Shown: positions 16,886 through 25,822, counted from the first letter of the stretch. The stretch is DNA of 64,000 bases from Azovibrio restrictus DSM 23866 (GCF_000429665.1 NZ_AUCH01000002.1:62001-126000); one strand, 5' to 3'. Program-made: numbers and translations. The notes: generated by a model from the letters alone, not told the origin.

Positions 16886-18298
16886 ATGAGCGAACAACGT
16901 CCTTTCAAGAAATTCCGGCAGCCCGTGGACCCCGCCATTGCCCAGCTGCGGGTGCCGCCCCATTCCATCGAGGCGGAACAGTCGGTGCTGGGGGGGCTGC
17001 TGCTGGACAACCAGGCCTGGGACCGGATCGGCGACATGATCGCCGACACGGACTTCTACCGGGACGAGCACAAGCGCATCTACCGGCAGATCCGCAGCCT
17101 GCTGGAGAAGGGCAAGCCCGCTGACGTGGTGACCGTGGCCGAATCCCTGGATGCGGCCGGCGAGAGCGAGCACACGGGGGGGCTGGCCTACCTGGGGGAG
17201 CTGGCCAACAACACCCCCTCCGCCGCCAACATCCGCCGCTATGCGGAAATCGTCCGGGAACGGGCCATCCTGCGCCAGCTGGTGGCGGCCGCTGACGAGA
17301 TCGCCGGCAACGCCCTGAATCCCCTGGGCCGGGATGCCAAGACCCTGCTCGACGAGGCCGAGGCCAAGGTGTTCGAGATTGCCGAGAAGGGCTCCCGCAC
17401 CAGCGAGGGCTTCGTGCACATCAATCCTCTGCTGACCCAGGTGGTGGAGCGCATCCAGGAACTCCATGACCGGGACAATCCTTCCGACATCACCGGGGTG
17501 CCCACGGGCTTCATCGACCTGGACCAGAAGACCTCGGGCCTGCAGCCCGGGGACCTGATCATCGTGGCCGGCCGTCCCTCCATGGGGAAGACCGCCTTCG
17601 CCCTCAACATCGCCGAGAACGTGGCCACCCTGGCCGGGCTGCCGGTGGGGGTGTTCTCCATGGAAATGGGGGGCGCCCAGCTGGCGACGCGGATGATGGC
17701 CTCCATTGGCCGGCTCGACTCCCACAAGGTGCGGACCGGCCGCCTCAGCGACGAGGACTGGTCCAACCTCTCCATGGCCCTGGGCAAGCTCCATGAGGCG
17801 CCCATCTACATTGACGAGACCGGCGGCCTGAATCCCGTGGACCTGCGCGCCCGGGCCCGGCGCCTGCATCGCCAGTGCGGCAAGCTGGGCCTGATCGTGA
17901 TCGACTACATCCAGCTGATGGCCTCGGCCCGCCAGAACGAGAACCGGGCCACGGAAGTGTCGGAAATCTCCCGCTCCATCAAGTCCCTGGCCAAGGAGCT
18001 GTCGGTCCCCATCATCGCCCTGTCCCAGCTCTCCCGGAAGGTGGAAGAGCGCACCGACAAGCGCCCGATGATGTCCGACTTGCGCGAATCGGGCGCCATC
18101 GAGCAGGATGCGGACGTGATCATGATGTTGTACCGGGACGAGTACTACAAGCCCGATTCCCCCGACAAGGGCATCGCCGAGGTGATCATCGGCAAGCAGC
18201 GGAACGGCCCCACGGGCACCGTGCGGCTGGCCTTCCTGGGCCAGTTCACCCGCTTCGAGAGCCTGGCCCAGGGCGGTTTCGTGGATACCCAGTACTGA
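16886..18298 (+). CDS. dnaB: Replicative DNA helicase DnaB
   Basis: A 470-residue hexameric 5'-3' helicase of the replication fork. The N-terminal DnaB domain starts VPPHSIEAEQSVLGGLLLD. After the linker, the RecA-like ATPase has Walker A GRPSMGKT (Lys235), Walker B in LGLIVIDYIQLM, and motif H4 SQLSRKVEERTDKRP. The length is normal with no intein or insertion. It is preceded by a TAGGGTAAAC stretch about 20 bases upstream that may contain a weak promoter, and it converges with the transglutaminase-like gene. Confidence 0.98.
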   Translation: MSEQRPFKKFRQPVDPAIAQLRVPPHSIEAEQSVLGGLLLDNQAWDRIGDMIADTDFYRDEHKRIYRQIRSLLEKGKPADVVTVAESLDAAGESEHTGGLAYLGELANNTPSAANIRRYAEIVRERAILRQLVAAADEIAGNALNPLGRDAKTLLDEAEAKVFEIAEKGSRTSEGFVHINPLLTQVVERIQELHDRDNPSDITGVPTGFIDLDQKTSGLQPGDLIIVAGRPSMGKTAFALNIAENVATLAGLPVGVFSMEMGGAQLATRMMASIGRLDSHKVRTGRLSDEDWSNLSMALGKLHEAPIYIDETGGLNPVDLRARARRLHRQCGKLGLIVIDYIQLMASARQNENRATEVSEISRSIKSLAKELSVPIIALSQLSRKVEERTDKRPMMSDLRESGAIEQDADVIMMLYRDEYYKPDSPDKGIAEVIIGKQRNGPTGTVRLAFLGQFTRFESLAQGGFVDTQY

Positions 18299-18313
18299 TC
18301 CGGCGGCGCCGGG

Positions 18314-19570
18314 TCAGCCCAGCTGCTGGCGGCTCCGGATGCTGTAGACGAAGCTGCCCGGATCGAGGCCGTCCAGGGCGCCCTCCAGGCGTTCCAGGCG
18401 GGGCAGGGTGAAGAAGGGCAGGGCAGGACCGTTGGGCAGGGTCAGGTCCTCGGCCACGTTATAGGCCATCCAGTTCATTTCCCAGACCCCGAACAGGATC
18501 TTGCGCATGGCTGTCAGCTTGCTGTCGCGCAGGTCCAGGCCTTCCATGGCGATGGTGCGGCGCACGTCGCTGGGGTCCACGGGAATCCAGCTGTAGCCGG
18601 GCACGTAGAATTCGGCCCGGCAGTGGGCGGCATGGGTGGCGTCGCCGCGGATGCCCAGGCTGGAGGCGATGCGGGATTGCTCGATGCGCTGGCCGAACAC
18701 CCGCCGGGCAGGGATGCCGATGGCCCGGCAGAGGGAGACGAACAGGCCGTTGATGTCGGCGGAGCGGCCCCCGAACCGGTGCTGTTCGATCTGCCGGCGC
18801 ACATCCCCATTGCCGCAGCCGGGCAGGCCGGGGTCGTACTCGGTGTTTTCCACCACCCAGTCGAAAATGGCCCGGGCCTGGGCCACCGGGTCCAGGATGC
18901 GGCCGATGATGCGCTGGGCCAGCTTGTGGGCCTCGCCATCATTGGGCAGCAGCCGGGAAGCCTGCAGGTTGCGGCGCAGGATGTCTTCCCGCTCCGGCGG
19001 CAGGGTGCGGCGGGAGACGTCGAAGTGCCGGTCGGCGGTGGTGACCGTGGTGAGCAGTTCGAGCCGCGGCGTCACCCCTTCCTTCCACTCGCAGTAGAAG
19101 GCCTCCAGGTCCCCGTCCGGCAGGCGGCGCAGGCTGCCCAGCTCGAAATTGCCCTGCCAGGTGTGGCCCAGGTTGCGCTGGTACAGGGTGTCCTGGTTCA
19201 GGGGCAGGGGCAGCCACAGACGCTGGCGGCCCCGGGAGGGCTGCAGCTGTACCGTGGTGGCCACCTCGAAGGTGCGCCACAGGGCCGGGGGTTCGGGGGC
19301 CTTGACCGGCGGCAGCCGGGTGGCGGATGAGCCCGGATGGGCGCTGTCCAGGACCGAGTTTTCCGCCGTGGTCTGGGGCTGGGCCTGGGGGCGGCTGGGC
19401 GGTGTCTCTTTGCGGGAGGATGAGGATTTCTTGCTGCTTTTCTTGCTGGAGGACTTGGCGGATTTCTTGGAAGTGTTCTTCTCGGAGTTCTTCTTTTTGG
19501 CAGCCAGGGCTTCGGGGGATACGAACAGGGGCAGCAGGCTGGCGGCGGCGAGAAAGGCGCGACGTTTCAA
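18314..19570 (-). CDS. Transglutaminase-like periplasmic protein with Cys-to-Ser at the nucleophile position
   Basis: A 418-residue protein with a Tat-like signal (MKRRAFLAAASLLPLF). A low-complexity Lys/Ser segment (about residues 25-55) precedes a transglutaminase-like fold (about 190-340). The core motif reads GGRSADINGLFVSLCRAIGIPAR. The family nucleophile Cys (usual GxCxDxNxLFV) is Ser270, encoded by TCC at 18761-18763. His316 (THAAHCRAEF) and Asp332 (IPVDPSD) of the triad are kept, but the Trp normally after HC is Arg. The fold is certain; peptidase/transglutaminase activity is doubtful. Such proteins often modify periplasmic or cell-wall peptides. It converges with dnaB. Confidence 0.85.
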   Translation of the reverse strand: MKRRAFLAAASLLPLFVSPEALAAKKKNSEKNTSKKSAKSSSKKSSKKSSSSRKETPPSRPQAQPQTTAENSVLDSAHPGSSATRLPPVKAPEPPALWRTFEVATTVQLQPSRGRQRLWLPLPLNQDTLYQRNLGHTWQGNFELGSLRRLPDGDLEAFYCEWKEGVTPRLELLTTVTTADRHFDVSRRTLPPEREDILRRNLQASRLLPNDGEAHKLAQRIIGRILDPVAQARAIFDWVVENTEYDPGLPGCGNGDVRRQIEQHRFGGRSADINGLFVSLCRAIGIPARRVFGQRIEQSRIASSLGIRGDATHAAHCRAEFYVPGYSWIPVDPSDVRRTIAMEGLDLRDSKLTAMRKILFGVWEMNWMAYNVAEDLTLPNGPALPFFTLPRLERLEGALDGLDPGSFVYSIRSRQQLG

Positions 19571-19651
19571 GAGGGGGCCTCCGTGCGGATTGAGCTGAAA
19601 GACAAACCGCGCCAGGGGCGCGGTCGGTGAGGTCGCGGGATTATACCCGTG

Positions 19652-21070
19652 TCACAGGACTTCCGCCGCGTGGTCAGCCAGGCGGGAGCGCTCGCCCCGT
19701 TGCAGGGTGATGTGGCCCGAGTGGGTCCAGCCCTTGAAGCGGTCCACCACGTAGGTGAGGCCGGAAGAGCCCTCGGTCAGGTAGGGGGTGTCGATCTGGG
19801 CGATGTTGCCCAGGCAGACCACCTTGGTGCCCGGGCCGGCCCGGGTGATGAGGGTCTTCATCTGCTTCGGCGTCAGGTTCTGGGCCTCGTCGATGATCAG
19901 GAACTTGCTCAGGAAGGTGCGGCCGCGCATGAAGTTCAGGGACTTCACCTTGATGCGGGAACGGATCAGGTCCGTGGTGGCGGCCTTGCTCCATTCGCCG
20001 GAAAAGGCGCCGCCCCCTTCCTCCGAGTGGGTCAGCACTTCCAGGTTGTCCTCCAGGGCGCCCATCCAGGGGGCCATCTTTTCCTCCTCGGTGCCGGGCA
20101 GGAAGCCGATGTCCTCCCCCACCGGGACGGTCACCCGGGTCATGATGATTTCCGCATAGCGCTTGGTTTCCAGCACCTGGGTCAGGCCGGCGGCCAGGGT
20201 CAGCAGGGTCTTGCCGGTACCGGCCTGGCCCAGCAGGGTGACGAAGTCGATTTCCGGGTCCATGAGCAGGTTCAGGGCGAAGTTCTGCTCCCGGTTCCTG
20301 GCGTTGATGCCCCATACCGCGTGCTTGGGATGGGAGTAATCCACCAGGGTTTCCAGCACCGCCTTCTTGCCGGCGGCCTCCTTGACCAGGGCGGTGAATT
20401 CCGGCTCACCCTCCAGGTACACGAACTCGTTCAGGAGCAGGTCCGGGCAGAGGGGGCCGCTGACCCGGTAGTAGGTCTTGCCGTCCTTCTTCCAGGATTC
20501 CATGCCCTGGCCGTGCTTGTCCCAGAAGTCGGCGGGCAGGGCCCGGCTGCCCGCATAGAGCAGGTCCGTGTCTTCCAGCACCTTGTCGTTGAAGTAATCC
20601 TCCGCCGGCAGGCCCAGGGAGCGGGCCTTGATGCGCATGTTGATGTCCTTCGACACCAGGATCACCGAGCGCTTCGGGTAGCGGCGCTGCAGGTGGATGA
20701 CGACGGCCAGGATCTGGTTGTCCACCTTGGAGGTGGGCAGGGCCGGGGGCAGCTCGGAGCTGATCGCTTCGGTCTGCAGCAGCAGCCGGCCCGAGGCCAG
20801 GCCCTTGCTGGGCTCGTCCAGGGGAATGCCTTCCTCGATGTCCTCTGCCAGGGCCAGCATCTCGTCCAGGGTGCGGGAGACCTGGCGGGCGTTGCGGGCG
20901 ATTTCGGACATGCCCTTCTTGTGGTTGTCCAGTTCCTCCAGCGTCATGATGGGGAGGAAGATGTCGTGCTCTTCGAAACGGAACAGGCTGGTGGGGTCGT
21001 GCATCAGCACGTTGGTGTCGAGAACGAAAATCTTGGTGGCTTCGGCTTTCTTGCTGGTTTTTCTGGCCAT
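19652..21070 (-). CDS. PhoH-family protein (PIN + PhoH ATPase)
   Basis: A 472-residue fusion of an N-terminal PIN nuclease domain (KIFVLDTNVLMHDPTSL with acidic Asp residues, about residues 14-150) and a C-terminal PhoH ATPase (about 240-472). The ATPase has Walker A GQAGTGKTLL, Walker B FLIIDEAQN, and LGNIAQIDTPYL. This is the PhoH2/YlaK class, shown elsewhere to couple RNA unwinding and cleavage. It lies 20 bases downstream of bcp and is probably co-transcribed with it. Its stop is followed by a GC-rich gap before the transglutaminase-like gene on the same strand. Confidence 0.93.
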   Translation of the reverse strand: MARKTSKKAEATKIFVLDTNVLMHDPTSLFRFEEHDIFLPIMTLEELDNHKKGMSEIARNARQVSRTLDEMLALAEDIEEGIPLDEPSKGLASGRLLLQTEAISSELPPALPTSKVDNQILAVVIHLQRRYPKRSVILVSKDINMRIKARSLGLPAEDYFNDKVLEDTDLLYAGSRALPADFWDKHGQGMESWKKDGKTYYRVSGPLCPDLLLNEFVYLEGEPEFTALVKEAAGKKAVLETLVDYSHPKHAVWGINARNREQNFALNLLMDPEIDFVTLLGQAGTGKTLLTLAAGLTQVLETKRYAEIIMTRVTVPVGEDIGFLPGTEEEKMAPWMGALEDNLEVLTHSEEGGGAFSGEWSKAATTDLIRSRIKVKSLNFMRGRTFLSKFLIIDEAQNLTPKQMKTLITRAGPGTKVVCLGNIAQIDTPYLTEGSSGLTYVVDRFKGWTHSGHITLQRGERSRLADHAAEVL

Positions 21071-21090
21071 GAGCGGGAGTCTCGGAAAAA

Positions 21091-21546
21091 TTAGAGGGAT
21101 TTGACGAAATCAAGCACTTCCTGGGCGTGGCCGGGGACCTTGACCCCCCGCCATTCCTTGCGCAGCACGCCCTTCTCGTCGATCACGAAGGTGCTGCGCT
21201 CGATGCCCCTTACCTCTTTACCGTACATTTTCTTCATCTTGATGACTTCGAACTGTTGGCAAAGTGTTTCCTCCTTGTCACAGAGCAGTTCGAAGGGGAG
21301 TTCCTGCTTCAGCTTGAAATTTTCGTGGGATTTGAGGCTGTCCCGGGAGACGCCCAGCACCAGAGCCCCGGCGGCCAGGAATTCCGGGTACAGGTCGCGG
21401 AACTGCTGGGCTTCGGTGGTGCAGCCCGGGGTGCTGTCCTTGGGATAGAAATAGAGCACCACGGTCTTGCCCCGCTGGGCCGAGAGGGTGAAGGACTGGC
21501 CGCTGGTGGCCGGCAGGGTGAAGTCTGCGACCTGGGGGTCGGACAT
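21091..21546 (-). CDS. bcp: Thioredoxin-dependent thiol peroxidase (Bcp/PrxQ)
   Basis: A 151-residue PrxQ-type peroxiredoxin. The peroxidatic Cys is in STPGCTTEAQQFRD, with TKK-type family residues (VVLYFYPKDSTPGC). Unlike E. coli Bcp, the classic resolving Cys five residues later is not present (CTTEAQ). Another Cys in LLCDKEETLCQQF may serve, or the enzyme acts as 1-Cys. It reduces H2O2 and organic peroxides. It is first in a likely bcp-phoH unit; a purine-rich RBS (AAGGAG) precedes the ATG. Confidence 0.94.
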   Translation of the reverse strand: MSDPQVADFTLPATSGQSFTLSAQRGKTVVLYFYPKDSTPGCTTEAQQFRDLYPEFLAAGALVLGVSRDSLKSHENFKLKQELPFELLCDKEETLCQQFEVIKMKKMYGKEVRGIERSTFVIDEKGVLRKEWRGVKVPGHAQEVLDFVKSL

Positions 21547-21611
21547 GACGATCTCCTTACGGTTGGGGTAAGGGGATTGTCACGGGGGGCCGGCCCCCGG
21601 TCAAGGGTTGT

Positions 21612-22487
21612 TCAGGCCAGGTGATCCCGGCCCTGGAGGAACAGGCTGCCGTTCCGGTTGGGAATGTCGCCGGGCCGGATTTCGGCGTAGGGCAGGGTCT
21701 TGGGCTCCAGGTCGGCGGCCAGGTCCCCCAGGCTGGTGAGCAGGTGGCCCTGGTCCTGCCAGCCCTGCCACAGCTGTTCCAGGGCGCCCAGGTGGCCCAG
21801 GCCCTCGTGTTCGGCGCGCAGGCTGAAGACCTGGGGCGCCTGGAGGTTTTCCGTGAGTTCCAGCAGCCGCTGCACCGCCTCTTCCTCCTGGCGGCCGCCG
21901 TGCATCAGCTCTTCCAGGGTGGGCAGGGTGGTGGGCAACTGGGGGCAGGGCAGCAGCTCTCCCTGCCAGACGGGCAGGAAGGGGTGGCTGCCGCGGCAGT
22001 CCGAGGCGCAGGCAAAGCCCAGGCGCTGCAGCAGGCGCAGCTGGTGCCGGCTGGCCTGCCAGTCCGGGGCACCGAAGACTTGCGGGGGATGGCCGTAGAG
22101 CCTCTCGAAGGCGTCCATGGCCTGCTTCAGGTCGTTGGCGATCCAGTCGTTGTCGGCGCTGGCCGCCTGTTTTTCCCAGGCGACCCGGTTCCAGGCGGAA
22201 ATGCCGGCCTCGAAGCCGGCGGCCTCGATCAGGCGCAGGCTGTCGGCGGCCTTGGGGGCGATTTCCCCGGCCGGGATCAGGGTGCCCCGCAGGGGGGTTT
22301 TCCAGCCGCAGTGGCGGCGCAGGCGCATGGCCTGGCCAAAGGCCCGGCCGGACTGGTCGGGCCCCAGGCAGAGCAGGAAGGTGGCGCCGGCCAGGTGGGC
22401 CTGCAGCCGTTCGACGAGCAGGGGAACCCCGTGGCGGGCGCCCGCCAGGGTCCCCACGTGGATGCGCAGGGCGATCTTCTGGGTCAT
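21612..22487 (-). CDS. ArnD-like polysaccharide deacetylase homologue lacking metal ligands
   Basis: A 291-residue protein clearly of the ArnD/NodB-like group by its length, GPDQSGRAF, APDWQA, SDCRGSHPFLP and LPTTLPTLEELM motifs. The catalytic positions have changed. The DVDT motif (metal-binding and base Asp) reads HVGT (His10, Gly12). The H-A-W-D-H-H motif reads SAWNRV (Ser97, Asn100, Arg101, Val102). It therefore probably cannot bind metal or deacetylate. The frame is fully open and in normal codon usage, so it is not a decaying gene. It overlaps the upstream Mth938-type gene by 4 bases (ATGA). Possible roles are a binding or regulatory pseudoenzyme in envelope glycan or lipid metabolism. 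Confidence 0.8.
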   Translation of the reverse strand: MTQKIALRIHVGTLAGARHGVPLLVERLQAHLAGATFLLCLGPDQSGRAFGQAMRLRRHCGWKTPLRGTLIPAGEIAPKAADSLRLIEAAGFEAGISAWNRVAWEKQAASADNDWIANDLKQAMDAFERLYGHPPQVFGAPDWQASRHQLRLLQRLGFACASDCRGSHPFLPVWQGELLPCPQLPTTLPTLEELMHGGRQEEEAVQRLLELTENLQAPQVFSLRAEHEGLGHLGALEQLWQGWQDQGHLLTSLGDLAADLEPKTLPYAEIRPGDIPNRNGSLFLQGRDHLA

Positions 22488-22861
22488 GGGGTGTCGATGA
22501 GGAGGGCGGCGGCGACCTTGCGGCCTTCGCTGGCCAGGATGTTGTAGGTGCGGCAGGCGGCCGCCGTGTCCATCACTTCCAGGCCGATGCCGGCGGCCAT
22601 CAGGGGCTGCTGCAGGGCCGGATGGGGGAAACGTAGCCGGGGGCCGGTGCCCAGCAGCACGATTTCGGCACCGCAGGCGGCCAGGTGGGCGAAGTCCTGC
22701 TGTTCCAGGGCGGCGAAGTCGTGCCGGGTCCAGTCGGGCTCCACCCGGTCCGGCAGGACCAGCAGGTGGGTGGTGTAGCGCTCCAGGTTGACGGCCACAT
22801 AGCCGTCCCCGTGGCTGGTGAAGAGCTTGAGGCTGGGATTGTTGTCGACGTGGAGTTTCAT
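22484..22861 (-). CDS. Mth938-like (DUF498) domain protein
   Basis: A 125-residue single-domain protein of the Mth938/NDUFAF3-like fold. It starts MKLHVDNN; an in-frame ATG 15 codons upstream adds an atypical segment and has no RBS. Family features are the central strand EIVLLGTGPRLRFP, GIGLEVMDTAAACRTYNIL and the end segment EGRKVAAALLI. Bacterial homologues are uncharacterised; the mitochondrial homologue assists complex I assembly. It is translationally coupled (ATGA) to the ArnD-like gene, a linkage typical of related betaproteobacteria. Confidence 0.85.
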   Translation of the reverse strand: MKLHVDNNPSLKLFTSHGDGYVAVNLERYTTHLLVLPDRVEPDWTRHDFAALEQQDFAHLAACGAEIVLLGTGPRLRFPHPALQQPLMAAGIGLEVMDTAAACRTYNILASEGRKVAAALLIDTP

Positions 22862-23065
22862 GTGGGACCGGGCATCGGGGTGGCCGTCAAAATTGCGGTG
22901 CACCATGGCTTAAAGTAGGATTATAACTTTTTCGCCGGTCCCCCTGGACCCCCGCCGGGAATCCAGACACCGGGAAAGTGATCCCTTGTGAATGCTCACA
23001 AAAAAGCGAGCCGGACCCGCAAGCCCCAAGGGGCGGGTGCGGCGGCTCCTGCCAGGAACGAAGCC

Positions 23066-24298
23066 ATGAAGCCCGTATTGAAGTCCAACAAGCTTGCCGA
23101 CGTCTGCTACGACATCCGCGGTCCCGTGCTGACCCGGGCCAAGCAGATGGAAGATGAAGGCCACAAGATCATCAAGCTCAACATCGGCAACCTGGCAGCC
23201 TTCGGCTTCGACGCGCCCGAGGAGATCCAGCTGGACATGATCCGCAACCTGCCCAACTCGGCCGGCTATTCGGATTCCAAGGGCATCTTCGCGGCCAGGA
23301 AGGCGATCATGCACTACACCCAGGAGAAGCACATCAAGGGGGTGGGCATCGAGGACATCTACGTGGGCAACGGGGTGTCCGAGCTGATCGTGATGTCCAT
23401 GAACGCCCTCCTGAATCCCGGCGACGAGGTGCTGGTGCCGGCGCCCGACTATCCCCTGTGGACTGCCGCCGTCAGCCTTTCCAGCGGTACGCCGGTGCAC
23501 TACCTGTGCGACGAGGCGAACGGCTGGCTGCCGGACCTGGATGACATCCGCAGCAAGATCACCCCCAACACCCGGGCCCTGGTGATCATCAATCCCAACA
23601 ACCCCACCGGCGCCCTGTATCCGGACGAGCTGTTGAAGGAACTGGTGGAAATCGCCCGGCAGCACAACTTGATCCTCTGCGCCGACGAGGTGTACGACAA
23701 GGTGCTGTACGACGGCAACACCCACACCTCCCTGGCCTCCCTCTCCGAGGACGTGCTGACCCTGGTGTTCAACGGCCTCTCCAAGAATTACCGCTCCTGC
23801 GGCTACCGGGCCGGCTGGATGGTGGTGTGCGGCGACAAGCGCCACGCCCAGGATTACATCGAGGGCCTGAACATGCTGGCCTCCATGCGCCTGTGCGCCA
23901 ACGTGCCCGGCCAGTACGCGATCCAGACCGCCCTGGGCGGCTATCAGAGCATCGACGACCTGGTGGCCCCCACCGGCCGCATGTGCCGCCAGCGGGACCT
24001 GGCCCACGAGCTGATCACCGCCATTCCCGGGGTGAGCTGCGTCAAGCCCAAGGCCACCCTGTACATGTTCCCCCGCCTGGACCCCAAGATGTATCCCATC
24101 GAGGATGACCAGGCCTTCATCCAGGAGCTGCTGGTGGCCGAGCGGGTGCTGCTGGTCCAGGGCACGGGCTTCAACTGGCCCCAGCCGGACCACTTCCGCC
24201 TGGTGTTCCTGCCCCACGAGGACGACCTGCGCGACGCCATCGGCCGCATCGCCCGGTTCCTGGAAGGCTACCGCAAACGCCATGGCAGTGCTTCCTAA
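23066..24298 (+). CDS. alaA: Alanine aminotransferase AlaA
   Basis: A 410-residue PLP-dependent class I aminotransferase closely resembling E. coli AlaA, which makes alanine from pyruvate and glutamate. Recognisable stretches are VCYDIRGPVL, LVPAPDYPLWTAAVSLSSG, INPNNPTGA and GYIEGL-like YIEGLNMLASMRLCANVPG. The PLP Lys is Lys240 in GLSKNYR, the same position as in E. coli. The start ATG 23066 has AGGAA at good spacing; an in-frame GTG at 22988 would add a basic 26-residue extension and is less likely. hom follows after 51 bases on the same strand. The region upstream is divergent from the Mth938 gene. Confidence 0.93.
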   Translation: MKPVLKSNKLADVCYDIRGPVLTRAKQMEDEGHKIIKLNIGNLAAFGFDAPEEIQLDMIRNLPNSAGYSDSKGIFAARKAIMHYTQEKHIKGVGIEDIYVGNGVSELIVMSMNALLNPGDEVLVPAPDYPLWTAAVSLSSGTPVHYLCDEANGWLPDLDDIRSKITPNTRALVIINPNNPTGALYPDELLKELVEIARQHNLILCADEVYDKVLYDGNTHTSLASLSEDVLTLVFNGLSKNYRSCGYRAGWMVVCGDKRHAQDYIEGLNMLASMRLCANVPGQYAIQTALGGYQSIDDLVAPTGRMCRQRDLAHELITAIPGVSCVKPKATLYMFPRLDPKMYPIEDDQAFIQELLVAERVLLVQGTGFNWPQPDHFRLVFLPHEDDLRDAIGRIARFLEGYRKRHGSAS

Positions 24299-24349
24299 CC
24301 GGAAGTCTCTGCCGCTACACCCCACTTAACCCATAGTGAATCGAACCAT

Positions 24350-25660
24350 ATGAAACCCATCAATGTTGGCCTCCTGGGCATCGGTACCGTCGGTGGCGGC
24401 ACCTTTACCGTTCTCTCCCGCAACGCAGCCGAAATCACCCGCCGGGCGGGCCGGCCCATCCAGATTTCCGTGGTGGCCGACAAGAACCAGGAACTGGCCA
24501 GGCAGGTCACTGGCGGCGCCTGCAGGATCACCGACGACGCCTTCGCCGTGGTGAATGACCCGGAAGTGGATGTGGTGGTGGAGCTGATCGGCGGCTACGG
24601 CGTCGCCAAGGAACTGGTCATGCAGGCCATCGCCAACGGCAAGCACGTGGTCACCGCCAACAAGGCCCTGCTGGCCGTGCATGGCAATGAAATCTTTGCT
24701 GCCGCCCAGGCCAAGGGTGTGATGGTGGCCTTCGAGGCCGCCGTGGCCGGGGGCATCCCCATCATCAAGGCCCTGCGTGAAGGCCTGGCCGCCAACCGCA
24801 TCGAATGGGTGGCCGGCATCATCAACGGCACCACCAACTTCATCCTCTCCGAGATGCGCGACAAGGGCCTGCCCTTCGCCGACGTCCTGAAGGAAGCCCA
24901 GCGCCTGGGCTATGCCGAAGCCGATCCCACCTTCGACATCGAAGGCGTGGACGCGGCCCACAAGGCCACCCTGATCGCCTCCATCGCCTTCGGCATACCG
25001 GTCCAGTTCGACAAGGCCTACGTGGAAGGCATCACCAAGCTGGAAGCCGCCGACATCAAGTACGCCGAGCAGCTGGGTTACCGCATCAAGCTCCTGGGTA
25101 TCGCCCGGCGCCGTGAGGATGGCGTGGAACTGCGCGTGCATCCCACCCTGGTGCCGGCCAAGCGCCTGCTCGCCAACGTGGAAGGCGCCATGAACGCCGT
25201 GCTGGTCAAGGGCGACGCCGTGGGCGCCACCCTCTACTACGGCAAGGGCGCCGGGGCCGAGCCCACCGCTTCCGCCGTGATCGCCGACCTGGTGGACGTG
25301 GCCCGCACCGCCACCGCCGACCCGGACAACCGGGTGCCCCACCTGGCCTTCCAGCCCGACCAGCTGCACGACCTGCCCATCCTGCCGATCGCCGAGGCCG
25401 AAACCGCCTACTACCTGCGCCTGCGGGTGGAGGACAAGCCCGGGGTGCTGGCCGACGTGACCCGCATCCTGGCCGACCAGGCCATCTCCATCGACGCCAT
25501 GCTGCAGCGGGAGCCGGAAGAGGGCGAGGCCCAGACCGACATCATCATCCTCACCCACAAGTGCAAGGAAAAGGGTGCCGACGCCGCCATCGCCAAGGTG
25601 GAATCCCTGGCCGCCGTGCAGGGCAAGGTCACCAAGCTGCGCCTGGAAGAGCTGCAGTAA
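24350..25660 (+). CDS. hom: Homoserine dehydrogenase
   Basis: A 436-residue enzyme reducing aspartate semialdehyde to homoserine on the way to threonine and methionine. The N-terminal Rossmann motif is VGLLGIGTVGGG. The catalytic region contains GIINGTTNFILSEM and EADPTFDIEGVDAAHKATLIA. A C-terminal ACT domain (about residues 355-430, YLRLRVEDKPGVLADVTRIL) suggests allosteric control, commonly by threonine. It is monofunctional with no aspartate kinase domain. It lies downstream of alaA, and thrC follows after one intervening gene, so much of the threonine branch is local. Confidence 0.97.
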   Translation: MKPINVGLLGIGTVGGGTFTVLSRNAAEITRRAGRPIQISVVADKNQELARQVTGGACRITDDAFAVVNDPEVDVVVELIGGYGVAKELVMQAIANGKHVVTANKALLAVHGNEIFAAAQAKGVMVAFEAAVAGGIPIIKALREGLAANRIEWVAGIINGTTNFILSEMRDKGLPFADVLKEAQRLGYAEADPTFDIEGVDAAHKATLIASIAFGIPVQFDKAYVEGITKLEAADIKYAEQLGYRIKLLGIARRREDGVELRVHPTLVPAKRLLANVEGAMNAVLVKGDAVGATLYYGKGAGAEPTASAVIADLVDVARTATADPDNRVPHLAFQPDQLHDLPILPIAEAETAYYLRLRVEDKPGVLADVTRILADQAISIDAMLQREPEEGEAQTDIIILTHKCKEKGADAAIAKVESLAAVQGKVTKLRLEELQ

Positions 25661-25665
25661 ACCTA

Positions 25666-25786
25666 AAAACCTCACCACAGAGACACAGAGGCACAGAGAA
25701 GTTCAAAAAAACAATGGCTTGCACTATGCTTCTCGCTCACCTAGAAAGTGACTCTGGCCGTGCCTCTGTGGTTTAACTGAGGTTTT
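25666..25786. repeat. MITE-like palindromic intergenic element
   Basis: A ~121-base imperfect inverted repeat between hom and the next gene. The left end reads AAAACCTC then ACCACAGAGACACAGAGGCA; the right end is its inverse, TGCCTCTGTGGT then TGAGGTTTT. The interior is short and AT-richer, without a convincing ORF. The CACAGAGRCACAGAG core is familiar as a dispersed element in many proteobacterial genomes. Only one copy was noticed in this window. It is probably a non-autonomous element. Confidence 0.6.
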
Positions 25787-25822
25787 AAGGATAAACCCGA
25801 TGGCGTTCATGCCATAGACTGC

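Noticed and set aside
19397..19497. Lys/Ser-rich repeat in the transglutaminase-like gene as a possible DNA repeat
   Set aside because: Codons are varied; it is a low-complexity protein linker, not a tandem DNA repeat.
22988..23065. GTG start giving a 26-residue basic extension of AlaA
   Set aside because: The ATG at 23066 has AGGAA at correct spacing and matches the E. coli AlaA N-terminus; the extension has no family match.
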